Numbered from the stretch's first letter, positions 54,641-63,014 are shown. The stretch is 64,000 nt of DNA from Pseudomonas sp. JQ170C (GCF_035581345.1 NZ_CP141608.1:2696501-2760500), one strand, 5' to 3'. Notes: generated from the letters alone by a model not told the origin. A program made the numbers and translations.

Positions 54641-56158
54641 CTACGTCAACCGCAGCGCCACATGGCCTCGGTTGTTGCCATAACAGTTCCAGGCATCATT
54701 GGCGTAGGCATATAAATAGCCCGAGCGTTTGGGGGTATACGTGCGCCCCTCGCCAATTTTGAACGTCTCGGGTTTGATCAGATAACCCTGTGCATCCACG
54801 CCGTCGCCATTGGCGATGGCGCCCATCAGGCAGAACCAGGGGTATTGTTCGTGACGCTTGGTGTAGCGGAAGCTGGCGTCACGGTTGTTGAACAGTTTGC
54901 CGTACCAGGACTCCACCTGCCCAAAAGCGCTCGCCACCAGTTGCACGACTTCCGCGGGCTGGAAATTTCCGTCATTGGTGCCCTCGGGGCCGCACTTGAT
55001 AGAGCTGTCCAACCACTCTCCCGAGGCACTGAAGGTGTAGGTCACGCCCGCTTCCAGCCATACACCGGTTTCGTTCCAGGGTAGTCGGGCCGAGATATCC
55101 AGCACCAGGGCCGGTGAAGGTGCAATCAGGGGAGAGTGTCGATAGGGGTATTGGGTGATCGGCGGGTCCTCCTGGCGCTTGAGCGCCGATGCATGAAAAC
55201 GGGCCGGCTGCTTGGCGATATTGGCAATGCTGCGTGGCTGGGTGGGTAACAGGCTAAAAACGCCATCACAGGAGTCATGCATCATGTCGTGGTAATCGGG
55301 CCTGATCTGTTTGATCGCGTCGTTGAACCGCAACCCGCAATTGCCCGCCTCCTCGATCATCCACTGAAGGGCGCCATCGGCCAGGCCGCTTTCGCGATAC
55401 CCGCCACCCACGTCCGAATGCACGCCGGGGAACCATAACTCTTGGACATCCTGCTTGGCCGGCACCTTGGTCCACAACGTAGGCTGGAACGAGGCGCGAC
55501 GTTCATCCATGGCCAGTGCGTGCCGCGCTGTTTTTACCGAAGGATGGAGGGTGGTGTCGTGGAAGGTGTAGCGGTTGCGATCATCGAGCAAGTTGAGCAG
55601 GGCCATATCATCAGGAATGCCAAGTGCACCGACGGTGTCCCACACCCCAATGAAACGCACAGCAATAGTGGCGCCCGCCGCATTATGGAACTGCCATCCC
55701 AACGCGTCCCAGTCCTGGCGGGCTTCCAGTTTTCGCCGGTAACCCCGTTTCAACAAGTGGTCGATCCGGCGCCACACTTGCGCCGGTTGTAAATCCGCAA
55801 TCTTCAGCAAGCCACAATGGGTGATAAAGCCGCAGAGGCTGCGTACCGTGTAGGCGCCGCGACTGAAACCAAACAGATAGATGTCGGCGCCAGGGCGATA
55901 GCTGTAGCAAAGCCTCTGGTAAGCGCTCTTGATGTTATCGTCGAGCCCGGCCCCAGTGCCGCCACCGATGGCCTTGTCCCACCACTTTCCCGAGGTGCCG
56001 ACTCCGGGGTGGTAATACTTTTCCTGTCGGACGCCCTTGGCATCGTTCTCCGCTACAGCGTTATGCAACCTGACCACGTTGGTCGGGGCCGGCACGCCTT
56101 TGTCGAGCTGTTCAGGCGTGTTCCAGGTGCCGTCGCAGCAAATCACGATGTTAGCCAT
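54641..56158 (-). CDS. DUF2235 alpha/beta-hydrolase with LecA-like C-terminal domain
   Basis: A 505-residue protein. Residues 1 to about 330 are a DUF2235 hydrolase (NIVICCDGTWNTPEQ, then nucleophile elbow LFGFSRGAYTVRSL with Ser99, and GVHSDVGGGY). The family includes type VI secretion phospholipase effectors. Residues about 345-505 form a separate beta-rich domain (GVTYTFSASGEWLDSSIKCG, ending YANDAWNCYGNNRGHVAL). Its end resembles the calcium- and galactose-binding loop of LecA, with D488, N495 and N496 in the ligand places. There is no signal peptide, which fits a secreted effector loaded by a secretion machine. No immunity, VgrG or PAAR gene is adjacent. Confidence 0.8.
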   Translation of the reverse strand: MANIVICCDGTWNTPEQLDKGVPAPTNVVRLHNAVAENDAKGVRQEKYYHPGVGTSGKWWDKAIGGGTGAGLDDNIKSAYQRLCYSYRPGADIYLFGFSRGAYTVRSLCGFITHCGLLKIADLQPAQVWRRIDHLLKRGYRRKLEARQDWDALGWQFHNAAGATIAVRFIGVWDTVGALGIPDDMALLNLLDDRNRYTFHDTTLHPSVKTARHALAMDERRASFQPTLWTKVPAKQDVQELWFPGVHSDVGGGYRESGLADGALQWMIEEAGNCGLRFNDAIKQIRPDYHDMMHDSCDGVFSLLPTQPRSIANIAKQPARFHASALKRQEDPPITQYPYRHSPLIAPSPALVLDISARLPWNETGVWLEAGVTYTFSASGEWLDSSIKCGPEGTNDGNFQPAEVVQLVASAFGQVESWYGKLFNNRDASFRYTKRHEQYPWFCLMGAIANGDGVDAQGYLIKPETFKIGEGRTYTPKRSGYLYAYANDAWNCYGNNRGHVALRLT

Positions 56159-56182
56159 GACAAGTCCTCAAACGAGCGGTGA

Positions 56183-56362
56183 GTGAAGTCAAGATCGGTT
56201 CGGAGAGTCGGTCAAGCAAGGCGGGTAAAGAGTCAGTTACATAAACTCGTGGTCCAGCGTAATGCCAGTTTGGAACTTGATATTGACGTACCGAGCAAAA
56301 CAGAAGGAACGCCGGTGGGCGTTTCCAACTGCGGCAACATTGTGTGGAACTATCCTGAATAA
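56183..56362 (+). CDS. Possible small ORF or gene remnant
   Basis: A 59-codon frame with GTG start, divergent from the DUF2235 gene and overlapping the convergent MFS gene by 13 bases. The first third is Arg/Val-rich and unconvincing. The last 33 codons (from NASLELDIDVPSKTEG to GNIVWNYPE) read like real protein. It may be the 3' remnant of a lost gene, perhaps once paired with the effector-like DUF2235 protein. No clear ribosome site and no homologue known to me. Confidence 0.25.
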   Translation: MKSRSVRRVGQARRVKSQLHKLVVQRNASLELDIDVPSKTEGTPVGVSNCGNIVWNYPE

Positions 56363-57930
56363 GGTACGTTTAGATCCACTTCAACATCCCGAGGTTTGGA
56401 GCGTTTTGCGAACCAGAGCTTGATCCCCACCAGCACAGGCGCCGCGACGGCAAACAGCAAAGTAACCGCGACAAATGCGGTATCGAAGGCCATCACCGTG
56501 GCCTGTCCCGACACCACCCGCCCCAGCAGGGCCGTTGCTGCCCGGCCCGCCGCCAGCGCATCCAGCCCCTTGCCGGCCAGCAAGGCCGTTGTGCTGGCCA
56601 GCCGCTCGATCAGGGCTGCGCCGCCCGGTGCGATGTGCGTGCCCAGCACCACGGCATTGTGCGCCAGGCTGTGGTCGATCAAGGTCTGCAAGCCGGCCAC
56701 CCCCATCAGGCCACCCAGTTGTCGCCCGGTATTGAACAGGCCAATGCCGGCGGCCAGGTTGCGGCTGTTCAGGTGGCTGAAGGCAATCAAGGTGATCGAC
56801 AGGAACAGAAAGCCCAGCCCCAGGCCGCGCCACACTATGGCCGCCATCATGTCATCGCTGCCGCTTTCCTGGGTCGAACCCGACAACATCCACATCGCCA
56901 GCATGATCATCAGGATGCCGAAGGGCACGGTGGCGAACGGTGCAATCCGCCGCACCTGAAACAGGTAGGCCGAAACCAGCAGCCCAGCGCAAAACACCCC
57001 TCCGCTGGGCAATAGCAGCAGGCCGGCCTCTGTCGGGGTGAACGCGAGCACCGACAGGGCGAATGCCGGGATCAGGTACGCGCTGCCAAACAGGGCAGCA
57101 CCGGCGACAAAGCTGACAATGAAGGCGAAGGCAAAATCAGCCGATCTGAACAGGCTGAAGTCGAGCAGGCCGTCGCCGCCGGCGTGCAGTTGCTGGCCAA
57201 TGAACGCCAGCAAGGCACTTGAGCCGATCAGCGTCAGCCACAGGATACGAGGCGCTTCAAACCAGTCCCAGCGGCTGCCCTGACTGAGGACGTAGGTAAA
57301 GCAGCACAGGCTGCACGCCATCAAGACAACGCCGAGCGTGTCAAAAGGCTGGGCGCGGGGACGGCGCGGCGCGGGGGCGTCGACCAGCAGGAACAGCCCG
57401 GCTGCCATCAAGGCGAGGGGCGCCACACTGAAGAAGATCCATGCCCAGGACTGGCTATCGAGCAGCCATCCTTGCAGGGCGGGCGCGAGGGTGGCGGGGG
57501 CGACCACAGCGCCCATGGCAAACACGGCTTGAAGCAGGGGCTGGTGGGCGCGGGCATAGGCGCGAAAGATAATCGCCTGCCCCCCGACCAGCACCGTTGC
57601 ACCGGCAAAGCCTTGCACCATGCGAAGCAGTACCAGCAGCTCCAGCTGCGTGGTAATGGCGGCGACGGCGCAGGCCAGGCCCATGACCGCGGTGGCGGCC
57701 ATGATCACCTGGCGCGGCTGGAAACACCTGAGCCACCAGGACGCCGTCATGAAGCCGATCAACTTGAACGCGGTGTAGCCGATGTCCAGCCAGGCGAACT
57801 CATCGGGTGTTGCGTAGGTATCGCCGATGATGTCGCTGCGGCCCAGGGCCAACACGGTGCTGGCGATTGCCTCGGTGAGCGCGGCAAGGACGATGCCCAT
57901 CAGCAGCAGGGCACTGGCAACCCGGTTCAC
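56350..57930 (-). CDS. DHA2-type MFS multidrug efflux transporter (EmrB-like)
   Basis: A 526-residue membrane protein with about 14 hydrophobic segments. DHA2-type features include DIGYTAFKLIGFMTASWWLR, FQPRQVIMAATAVMGLA and RMVQGFAGATVLVGGQAI. Its GTG start overlaps the HlyD gene stop by four bases (GTGA), so transporter and membrane-fusion protein are made together, as in EmrAB. No outer-membrane component gene is adjacent, so a TolC-like partner elsewhere is needed. It probably exports a toxic organic compound. Confidence 0.9.
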   Translation of the reverse strand: MNRVASALLLMGIVLAALTEAIASTVLALGRSDIIGDTYATPDEFAWLDIGYTAFKLIGFMTASWWLRCFQPRQVIMAATAVMGLACAVAAITTQLELLVLLRMVQGFAGATVLVGGQAIIFRAYARAHQPLLQAVFAMGAVVAPATLAPALQGWLLDSQSWAWIFFSVAPLALMAAGLFLLVDAPAPRRPRAQPFDTLGVVLMACSLCCFTYVLSQGSRWDWFEAPRILWLTLIGSSALLAFIGQQLHAGGDGLLDFSLFRSADFAFAFIVSFVAGAALFGSAYLIPAFALSVLAFTPTEAGLLLLPSGGVFCAGLLVSAYLFQVRRIAPFATVPFGILMIMLAMWMLSGSTQESGSDDMMAAIVWRGLGLGFLFLSITLIAFSHLNSRNLAAGIGLFNTGRQLGGLMGVAGLQTLIDHSLAHNAVVLGTHIAPGGAALIERLASTTALLAGKGLDALAAGRAATALLGRVVSGQATVMAFDTAFVAVTLLFAVAAPVLVGIKLWFAKRSKPRDVEVDLNVPYSG

Positions 57931-59018
57931 GATCCACCCCCAAGGGCCACCTCGACCCGCGCCGACAGCCCCGGCACGATACGCCCCGGCAGCGGGTTAT
58001 TGGCCAGGGTGATCTTGACCGGCACCCGCTGCACCACCCGGACGAAGTTGCCGGTGGCGTTGTCGGTGGGTAGCAGGCTGAACGCCGAGCCGCTACCCGG
58101 AGCAAAGCTGTCCACCACCCCTTCAAGCCGGTCGTCGGGGAAGCCATCGACGGTGATGCGCACGCGCTGGCCGGGTTGCAGCTGTTCAAGCTGGGTTTCC
58201 TTGAAATTGGCCACCACCCACACCTCGTGAACCGGCACGATGTCGAGCAAGGCAGCACCGGTTGTCACGTAGCGGCCCACCCGTACCTGGCGGTTGCCGA
58301 CAACGCCGTCCACCGGCGCCCGGACCACCGTGCTGTCCAGGTCGATCCGGGCCAGCTCCCGTGCAGCCTGCGCCTGCATCACGGCGGCCACGGCGGCGTC
58401 GCGCTGGGCCATCAGCACGGCAACGGTCTGCTGCTGCGCATCGACAGACGCCGAGGTGGCCGACACGCTCGCCACCGCCTTGGAGCGTGCTGCGCCCGTT
58501 TCATCGACCAGGGCCTGGCTGACCGCATGGCTGACGATCAGCTTGCGGCTGCGGTCATGGGTCTTGCTGGCCAGGCTCATGTCGGCGGCGGCCGAGCGGT
58601 GCTGCGCCTGTGCCTGGCGTATCAGGGCATGCTGCAAGCGGGTCTGGGCATCGATATGGCTCAAGCGCGCCTGGGCAGCACTGACATTGGCCTCGGCCTG
58701 GGCCAGGTGCGCTCGGTAATCCTTGTCATCAATGCGAAACAGCACCTCCCCGGCGCGCACGGCCTGGTTGTCCCTGACGTCCACCGTGGTGACATAACCG
58801 GCCACCTTGGCGGCAAGCGAGGTGACGTCGCCGCGTACATAGGCGTTGTCGGTCGAGAGGCTGCTGCTGGCGAACCCCATCACCCAGCCGCCCACCAGCA
58901 CAGCCAGGGCACTGGCGCATAACAACAGGCCGACGGCCTTGCGCTTGCCCGGGCGCGGTGGGGCAGGTGCCACCTGGGCGCGGGGGGCGCTGTCGACACT
59001 GTCAGGGGCGGCGTTCAT
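57927..59018 (-). CDS. HlyD/EmrA-family membrane-fusion protein
   Basis: A 363-residue periplasmic adaptor with a single transmembrane helix (about residues 29-50, AVGLLLCASALAVLVGGWVMG). The lipoyl halves are VAGYVTTVDVRDNQAVRAGEVLF and later DSTVVRAPVDGVVGNRQV. A coiled-coil hairpin lies between them (AQAEANVSAAQARLSHIDAQ). It links the DHA2 transporter to an outer-membrane channel. It is third in the operon NmrA-like, cupin, HlyD, MFS, 72 bases after the cupin gene. Confidence 0.92.
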   Translation of the reverse strand: MNAAPDSVDSAPRAQVAPAPPRPGKRKAVGLLLCASALAVLVGGWVMGFASSSLSTDNAYVRGDVTSLAAKVAGYVTTVDVRDNQAVRAGEVLFRIDDKDYRAHLAQAEANVSAAQARLSHIDAQTRLQHALIRQAQAQHRSAAADMSLASKTHDRSRKLIVSHAVSQALVDETGAARSKAVASVSATSASVDAQQQTVAVLMAQRDAAVAAVMQAQAARELARIDLDSTVVRAPVDGVVGNRQVRVGRYVTTGAALLDIVPVHEVWVVANFKETQLEQLQPGQRVRITVDGFPDDRLEGVVDSFAPGSGSAFSLLPTDNATGNFVRVVQRVPVKITLANNPLPGRIVPGLSARVEVALGGGS

Positions 59019-59090
59019 GTTCGTGTGTCCTGTGCAAGGCCGGCGCCCTCGGCAACGCTGGGTTGGCGAGGGTCGCGCGGTGAGTGGGGG

Positions 59091-59504
59091 TCAGGGCTTG
59101 ACCGGCTTGACCAGCTCCTTCTCGCTGCTGTCGAGCACGAACACCGCCAGCAGGCGGGCAGGCTCGGTGGTGCTGGCGTTGGCGCTGACGGCATGGAAGG
59201 CGCCAGGCTCTTCGACAAAGTTTTCGCCGGCCTTGTAGACCTTCTCTGGCGCGTCGCCGACCTTGCTGCGCACCGCACCCTCCAGCACCGTGGCATAGAT
59301 AAAGGCCGACTTCGGATGCAGGTGGGCCGGGGAGGCGCCCCCGGGGGCGTATTCCACCAGCACACCCTTCATGCTCTTGCCCGGCACATTGGGCAGGGCG
59401 CGGTCGAATACCACCGTGACCTTGCCCGGCTGCGGCTCGGCGGCCCAGGCGGTGCTGAGGGTCCAGGCCGCAAAGGCGGCGACCAGTACAGTTCGGCTAA
59501 ACAT
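59091..59504 (-). CDS. Secreted single-domain cupin protein
   Basis: A 137-residue protein with a signal peptide (residues 1-21, ending STAWA) and a cupin barrel. Motif 1 is GGASPAHLHPKSAFIYATVLEG and motif 2 ENFVEEPGAFHAVSAN, with His residues for a metal. It is probably periplasmic. It belongs to the efflux operon and may modify or sense the exported compound. Activity unknown. Confidence 0.85.
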   Translation of the reverse strand: MFSRTVLVAAFAAWTLSTAWAAEPQPGKVTVVFDRALPNVPGKSMKGVLVEYAPGGASPAHLHPKSAFIYATVLEGAVRSKVGDAPEKVYKAGENFVEEPGAFHAVSANASTTEPARLLAVFVLDSSEKELVKPVKP

Positions 59505-59539
59505 GGCAATGCTCCTGTTCAGGTAGATGAGAGGGCGAC

Positions 59540-60295
59540 TCAGCGCCCGGCCTGGGCTGCGAGCCAGTCCTCGAAACGGATGGCACCCAGGCGCGGATTG
59601 TTGCTGCCCGGGGTCAGCGATTGGTCGTCAAGCTCCGAACCGAAGTAGCGCGCATGGACGTCCGGAACCACCTTGCGGGTGTCCTGGGTGGCGCGGAAAA
59701 AGCGCCGTACCAGCTCGTCCATCGGCATGGCCTCGGGGCCTGCGACTTCTGCCGTGCCGTTGAGCGGTGCGGCCAGGGTGACGTCGGCCAGCGCCGCGAC
59801 GACGTCATCCGATGCCAGCGGCTGGATCAGCGCCGGTGACAGGTGGACCTCTTCGCCCACCGTGGCTGACTCGGCGATGCCGCCGACAAACTCGAAGAAC
59901 TGCGTGGCGCGCAGGATGCTGTACGGCATGCCGGCGGCCTTGATGAGGTTCTCCTGGGCGACCTTGGCGCGGAAGTAGCCGTTCTCGGGCTGGCGTTCAC
60001 AGCTGACGATCGACAGCGCCACGTGATGGCGCACACCCGCGGCGGCTTCGGCGGCCAACAGGTTACGGGTCGAGGTTTGAAAAAATTCCATGACCGCCTG
60101 GTCGTCCCAGGCGGGGGCGTTGGCGACGTCGACGACAATGTCGGCGCCATCCATCGCCTCGGCCAGCCCTTCACGGGTGATGCTGTTCACACCTGTATTG
60201 GGGGAGGCGGCGAGCGCCTCGTGGCCGCGTTGGCGCAGGGTGTTGACCAGTTTCGAGCCGATGAGGCCGGTGCCTCCGATAACGACGATCTTCAT
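59540..60295 (-). CDS. NAD(P)-binding NmrA/SDR-a-type oxidoreductase-like protein
   Basis: A 251-residue atypical short-chain dehydrogenase with the N-terminal nucleotide motif IVVIGGTGLIGSKLV, GADIVVDVANAPAW, and LSIVSCERQPENGYFRAKVA where a YxxxK-like segment is expected. ATG 60295 opens the Rossmann strand directly. It is the first gene of the leftward efflux operon and divergent from the winged-helix-TPR regulator. Such proteins act as NAD(P)H-dependent reductases or redox sensors. Confidence 0.87.
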   Translation of the reverse strand: MKIVVIGGTGLIGSKLVNTLRQRGHEALAASPNTGVNSITREGLAEAMDGADIVVDVANAPAWDDQAVMEFFQTSTRNLLAAEAAAGVRHHVALSIVSCERQPENGYFRAKVAQENLIKAAGMPYSILRATQFFEFVGGIAESATVGEEVHLSPALIQPLASDDVVAALADVTLAAPLNGTAEVAGPEAMPMDELVRRFFRATQDTRKVVPDVHARYFGSELDDQSLTPGSNNPRLGAIRFEDWLAAQAGR

Positions 60296-60505
60296 GGCGT
60301 TTCTCCGCTTGCCGACGGCAACGGTTGCTGTCGATGTACAGAGCGTGCGCCCGTGGCGGGGGGAAGTCCTTGTGCCGGCCTTGGGTTTGTCTTCGGGTGC
60401 GCTTGGTTTTCTGTCCAATTTCGCTGGCAGCCTTGCTGGACGGTGCAGCGGCAGGCAGGCTGCCGTATCATCGAAAGCACCCACCAATGCCCGCTCGGAC
60501 ACGGA

Positions 60506-60521
60506 GTCGAGAGCACTCGAC
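60506..60521. promoter_or_regulatory. Palindrome GTCGAG-AGCA-CTCGAC before the regulator gene
   Basis: A perfect 6-bp inverted repeat immediately upstream of the AAAGGA ribosome site of the regulator at 60537. It may be an autoregulatory operator, or an mRNA hairpin that limits translation. Confidence 0.4.
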
Positions 60522-60536
60522 CAAAGGATCCGTACC

Positions 60537-62102
60537 TTGCAATTCGTGTTTGAAGACTACGTGCTCGACCAACAGCGCCGGGAGCTGACCTTGCGCGGGC
60601 ACGTCGTGGCCGTCGGCCCTCAGGTGTTCGACCTGCTGCTGCAGCTGGTCAGCAACGGCGAGCGTGTCATGAGCAAGGACGAGTTGCTCAAGGCGGTGTG
60701 GGGCGATCGCATCGTTTCCGAATCCACCATCACCAGCCACATCAATGCGGTGCGCAAGGCCATCGGCGACACCGGCGAGGAGCAACGCCTGGTGCGCACG
60801 GTGGCGCGCAAGGGCTACCGCTTTGTCGGCCAGCTCAAGGTCGAGGAGGGCGAGCCGCTGAGCCTCGAATTGCCTGCACCGACCGTGGCGTTGGCGCTGG
60901 CGCTGCCAGACAAACCCTCGATCACCGTGCTGCCGTTTCACAACCTCTGCGGCGACCCGCAACAGGACTATTTCGCCGATGGCGTGGTGGAAGACATCAT
61001 CGCGGCCCTGTCGCGCTTGCGCTGGCTGTTCGTCATTGCCCGCAACACCAGTTTTACCTACAAGGGCCGGGCGGTGGACGCGCGCGACGTCGGCCAGGAG
61101 CTGGGCGTGCGTTACGTGCTCGAAGGCAGCGTGCGCAAAGCCGGCAACAAGGTGCGCATCACCGGCCAGCTGATTGATGCAAGCACCGGCACGCACCTGT
61201 GGGCCGAGCGCTTCGAGGGCCTGCTCGATGACATCTTCGAGTTGCAGGACCAGGTCACCGAAAGCGTGGTGGGCGCCATTGCGCCGCAGCTGGAGCGTGC
61301 GGAGATCGAGCGGGCCAAGCGCAAACCCACCGACAGCCTGGACGCCTACGACTACTACCTGCAAGGCGTCGCCAAGCTGCACAACGGCACCCGCGAGGCC
61401 ATCGACCAGGCCTTGCTGCTGTTCTACAAAGCCATCGAACTGGACCCTGAATATGCCTCGGCCTACGGCATGGCTGCCTGGTGTCACTTCTGGCGCAAGC
61501 TCAATGGCTGGATGAGCGAGCGCAGCGTGGAGATTGCCGAGGGCGCACGGCTGGCGCGCCTGGCCGTGACCCTTGGCCGCGATGATGCCGTGGCGCTGAC
61601 GCGCGGCGGTCATGCACTGGCTCACCTGGCCGGTGATGTCGATGGCGGCATCGCCTTGCTCGACCGGGCCCGGCTGCTCAATCCCAACCTGGCGCCGGCC
61701 TGGTTCCTGGGCGGGATCTTGCGGGCGTTCCGGGGTGAAACCGATGCCGCCATCGCCAACCTCACCCATGCGGTGCGCCTGAGCCCGCTGGACCCGGAAA
61801 TGTTCCGGATGCAGATCGGCATGGCGCTGGCGCAGTTCTTCGCCGGGCACTTCGATGCCGCCTGCACCTGGGCGGAAAAGGCCCTGGGCAACCTGCCCAA
61901 CCTGCTCGCGCCGGTTGCCCTGGCGGCGGCCAGCTACGCGCTCAGCGGGCGGATGGACAAGGCGCAGCAGGCCGCCGAGCGCCTGCGCCAGCTGGACCCG
62001 TCGATGCGCGTGTCGAACCTGAGGGAGTGGCTGCCGATCCAGCGCCCGGAAGACCTGGCGCGGTTTGCCGAGGGGTTGCGGCTGGCGGGGTTGCCGGAGT
62101 AG
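60537..62102 (+). CDS. Winged-helix (OmpR/CadC-type) regulator with TolB-like and TPR domains
   Basis: A 521-residue cytoplasmic protein. Residues 1-100 are a Trans_reg_C winged helix (FVFEDYVLDQQRRELTLRG, GERVMSKDELLKAVWG, RTVARKGYRFVG). Residues about 120-230 resemble the TolB-like domain seen in adenylate-cyclase-type regulators (ITVLPFHNLCGDPQQDYFAD, YVLEGSVRKAGNKVRI). The rest is TPR-like. TTG 60537 is chosen because AAAGGA ends eight bases before it and the HTH begins there. There is no transmembrane helix, unlike CadC. It is divergent from the NmrA-cupin-HlyD-MFS operon, its likely target. Confidence 0.88.
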   Translation: MQFVFEDYVLDQQRRELTLRGHVVAVGPQVFDLLLQLVSNGERVMSKDELLKAVWGDRIVSESTITSHINAVRKAIGDTGEEQRLVRTVARKGYRFVGQLKVEEGEPLSLELPAPTVALALALPDKPSITVLPFHNLCGDPQQDYFADGVVEDIIAALSRLRWLFVIARNTSFTYKGRAVDARDVGQELGVRYVLEGSVRKAGNKVRITGQLIDASTGTHLWAERFEGLLDDIFELQDQVTESVVGAIAPQLERAEIERAKRKPTDSLDAYDYYLQGVAKLHNGTREAIDQALLLFYKAIELDPEYASAYGMAAWCHFWRKLNGWMSERSVEIAEGARLARLAVTLGRDDAVALTRGGHALAHLAGDVDGGIALLDRARLLNPNLAPAWFLGGILRAFRGETDAAIANLTHAVRLSPLDPEMFRMQIGMALAQFFAGHFDAACTWAEKALGNLPNLLAPVALAAASYALSGRMDKAQQAAERLRQLDPSMRVSNLREWLPIQRPEDLARFAEGLRLAGLPE

Positions 62103-62125
62103 GGCGCAGGTCCCGCCCCGGGATG

Positions 62126-62154
62126 TTGCCAGCGTTCGTCCACGCAGTTATTGT
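62126..62154 (+). promoter_or_regulatory. Sigma-70-like promoter for the leader peptide and cysteine hydrolase gene
   Basis: TTGCCA (62126-62131) and TATTGT (62149-62154) are separated by exactly 17 bases. The predicted transcription start, about seven bases after the -10 box, coincides with the ATG of the threonine-rich leader at 62162. This suggests a leaderless transcript start. Confidence 0.5.
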
Positions 62155-62161
62155 CAACGCC

Positions 62162-62224
62162 ATGAACGATTTCCGCCTGGCCTCGACCACCACCCCGACC
62201 ATGACCGCCACAGGCGGGCCGTGA
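62162..62224 (+). CDS. Threonine-rich attenuator leader peptide (20 residues)
   Basis: The peptide is MNDFRLASTTTPTMTATGGP, with six Thr among residues 9-17, ending TGA. It resembles in style the E. coli thr leader, which also has runs of Thr. There is no Shine-Dalgarno sequence, but a good promoter would start transcription at or next to the ATG. Complementary segments downstream can form antiterminator and terminator (62213-62291). It would make the downstream gene respond to charged threonyl-tRNA. The peptide composition and RNA geometry are seen directly; the mechanism is inferred. Confidence 0.6.
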   Translation: MNDFRLASTTTPTMTATGGP

Positions 62225-62291
62225 GCGGTGTCGTGAGCCAGTAACGCACGAACCCAAAGGCCCGCCCATGATGGACAGGGCCTTTTTCTTT
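62213..62291 (+). promoter_or_regulatory. Attenuator: antiterminator/terminator pair before the cysteine hydrolase gene
   Basis: GGCGGGCC (62213-62220, end of the leader peptide frame) is fully complementary to GGCCCGCC (62259-62266), a possible antiterminator. The same region also contributes AAAGGCCC (62256-62263), which pairs with GGGCCTTT (62278-62285), followed by a T-rich tract, as the terminator. The two structures exclude each other. A ribosome stalled on the first Thr codons would leave 62213-62220 free and favour read-through. Confidence 0.6.
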
Positions 62292-62328
62292 GCCCTGGCG
62301 TCACGGGCTCCACAGCAAGGAAAGCAGC

Positions 62329-62847
62329 ATGTACGCACTGTTGATTCTCGATATGCAGGTCGGCTTGTTCCACGGCCCGGAAAAGCCCTGGCACGGTGAA
62401 GCGTTGCTCGGCACCGTCAACACCCTGATGAGCAAGGCACGCACGGCGGGAGCGCCGGTCTTCCTGGTTCGCCATGTTGGCCCGGTGGGTTCGCCCATTG
62501 AGCCTGGCAGCCCGCTTACCGCGTTTGAGCCAGCACTCGCTGTAGAGGGGCAGGACATCATCATCGAGAAAACCCGCCCCAACGCCTTCGCCCACACCGA
62601 CCTTGCATCGCAGTTGCAGGCACGGGGTGTCGAGGGGGTGGTGATTGTCGGCATGAAGACCCAGTACTGCGTCGACAGCACCTGCCGTGCTGCGCGGGAT
62701 TTGGGGTTTGAAGCGGTCTTGATTGCCGATGGGCATACCTGTGCCGACACCCCGCAGTTTACAGCCGAATCAATCGTCGCCCACCACAACGCGACCCTGG
62801 CGGGCGCGTTCTGCCGCGTACTCCCCGCCCACGACTGGACCTTCTGA
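62329..62847 (+). CDS. Isochorismatase-family cysteine hydrolase
   Basis: A 172-residue protein with the catalytic triad of the family: Asp8 (LLILDMQVG), Lys81 (IEKTRPNAF) and Cys114 (GMKTQYCVDSTCRAARDLGF). Members include nicotinamidases, N-carbamoylsarcosine amidases, RutB-like ureidoacrylate hydrolases and others. The sequence does not reveal which. The ATG follows AAGGAAAG. Transcription probably passes a threonine-rich attenuator 38 bases upstream, which suggests a link with threonine or amino acid supply. A duplicate of the 3' end of the gene with its REP element lies at 63494. Confidence 0.9.
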   Translation: MYALLILDMQVGLFHGPEKPWHGEALLGTVNTLMSKARTAGAPVFLVRHVGPVGSPIEPGSPLTAFEPALAVEGQDIIIEKTRPNAFAHTDLASQLQARGVEGVVIVGMKTQYCVDSTCRAARDLGFEAVLIADGHTCADTPQFTAESIVAHHNATLAGAFCRVLPAHDWTF

Positions 62848-62855
62848 CACCTCCG

Positions 62856-62926
62856 GTAGGAGCGGGCTTGCCCCGCGATAGCGATCTACCTGACCCACCG
62901 CTATCGCGAGGCAAGCCCGCTCCTGC
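62856..62926. repeat. REP inverted pair after the cysteine hydrolase gene
   Basis: REP copies in opposite orientation (GGTAGGAGCGGGCTTGCCCC and a complementary arm with one change, GCGAGGCAAGC) around a short ACCTGACCCACC spacer. It lies nine bases after the hydrolase stop and is nearly identical to the element at 63533-63604. Confidence 0.92.
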
Positions 62927-63014
62927 AGTCTGTATGCCGTGTATGGCCTCGATCTGTATCTACTCGGCTGGACTCACCCGGCTTAGCATCAAACGCTCCG
63001 CCCAGGTGCTGGCC

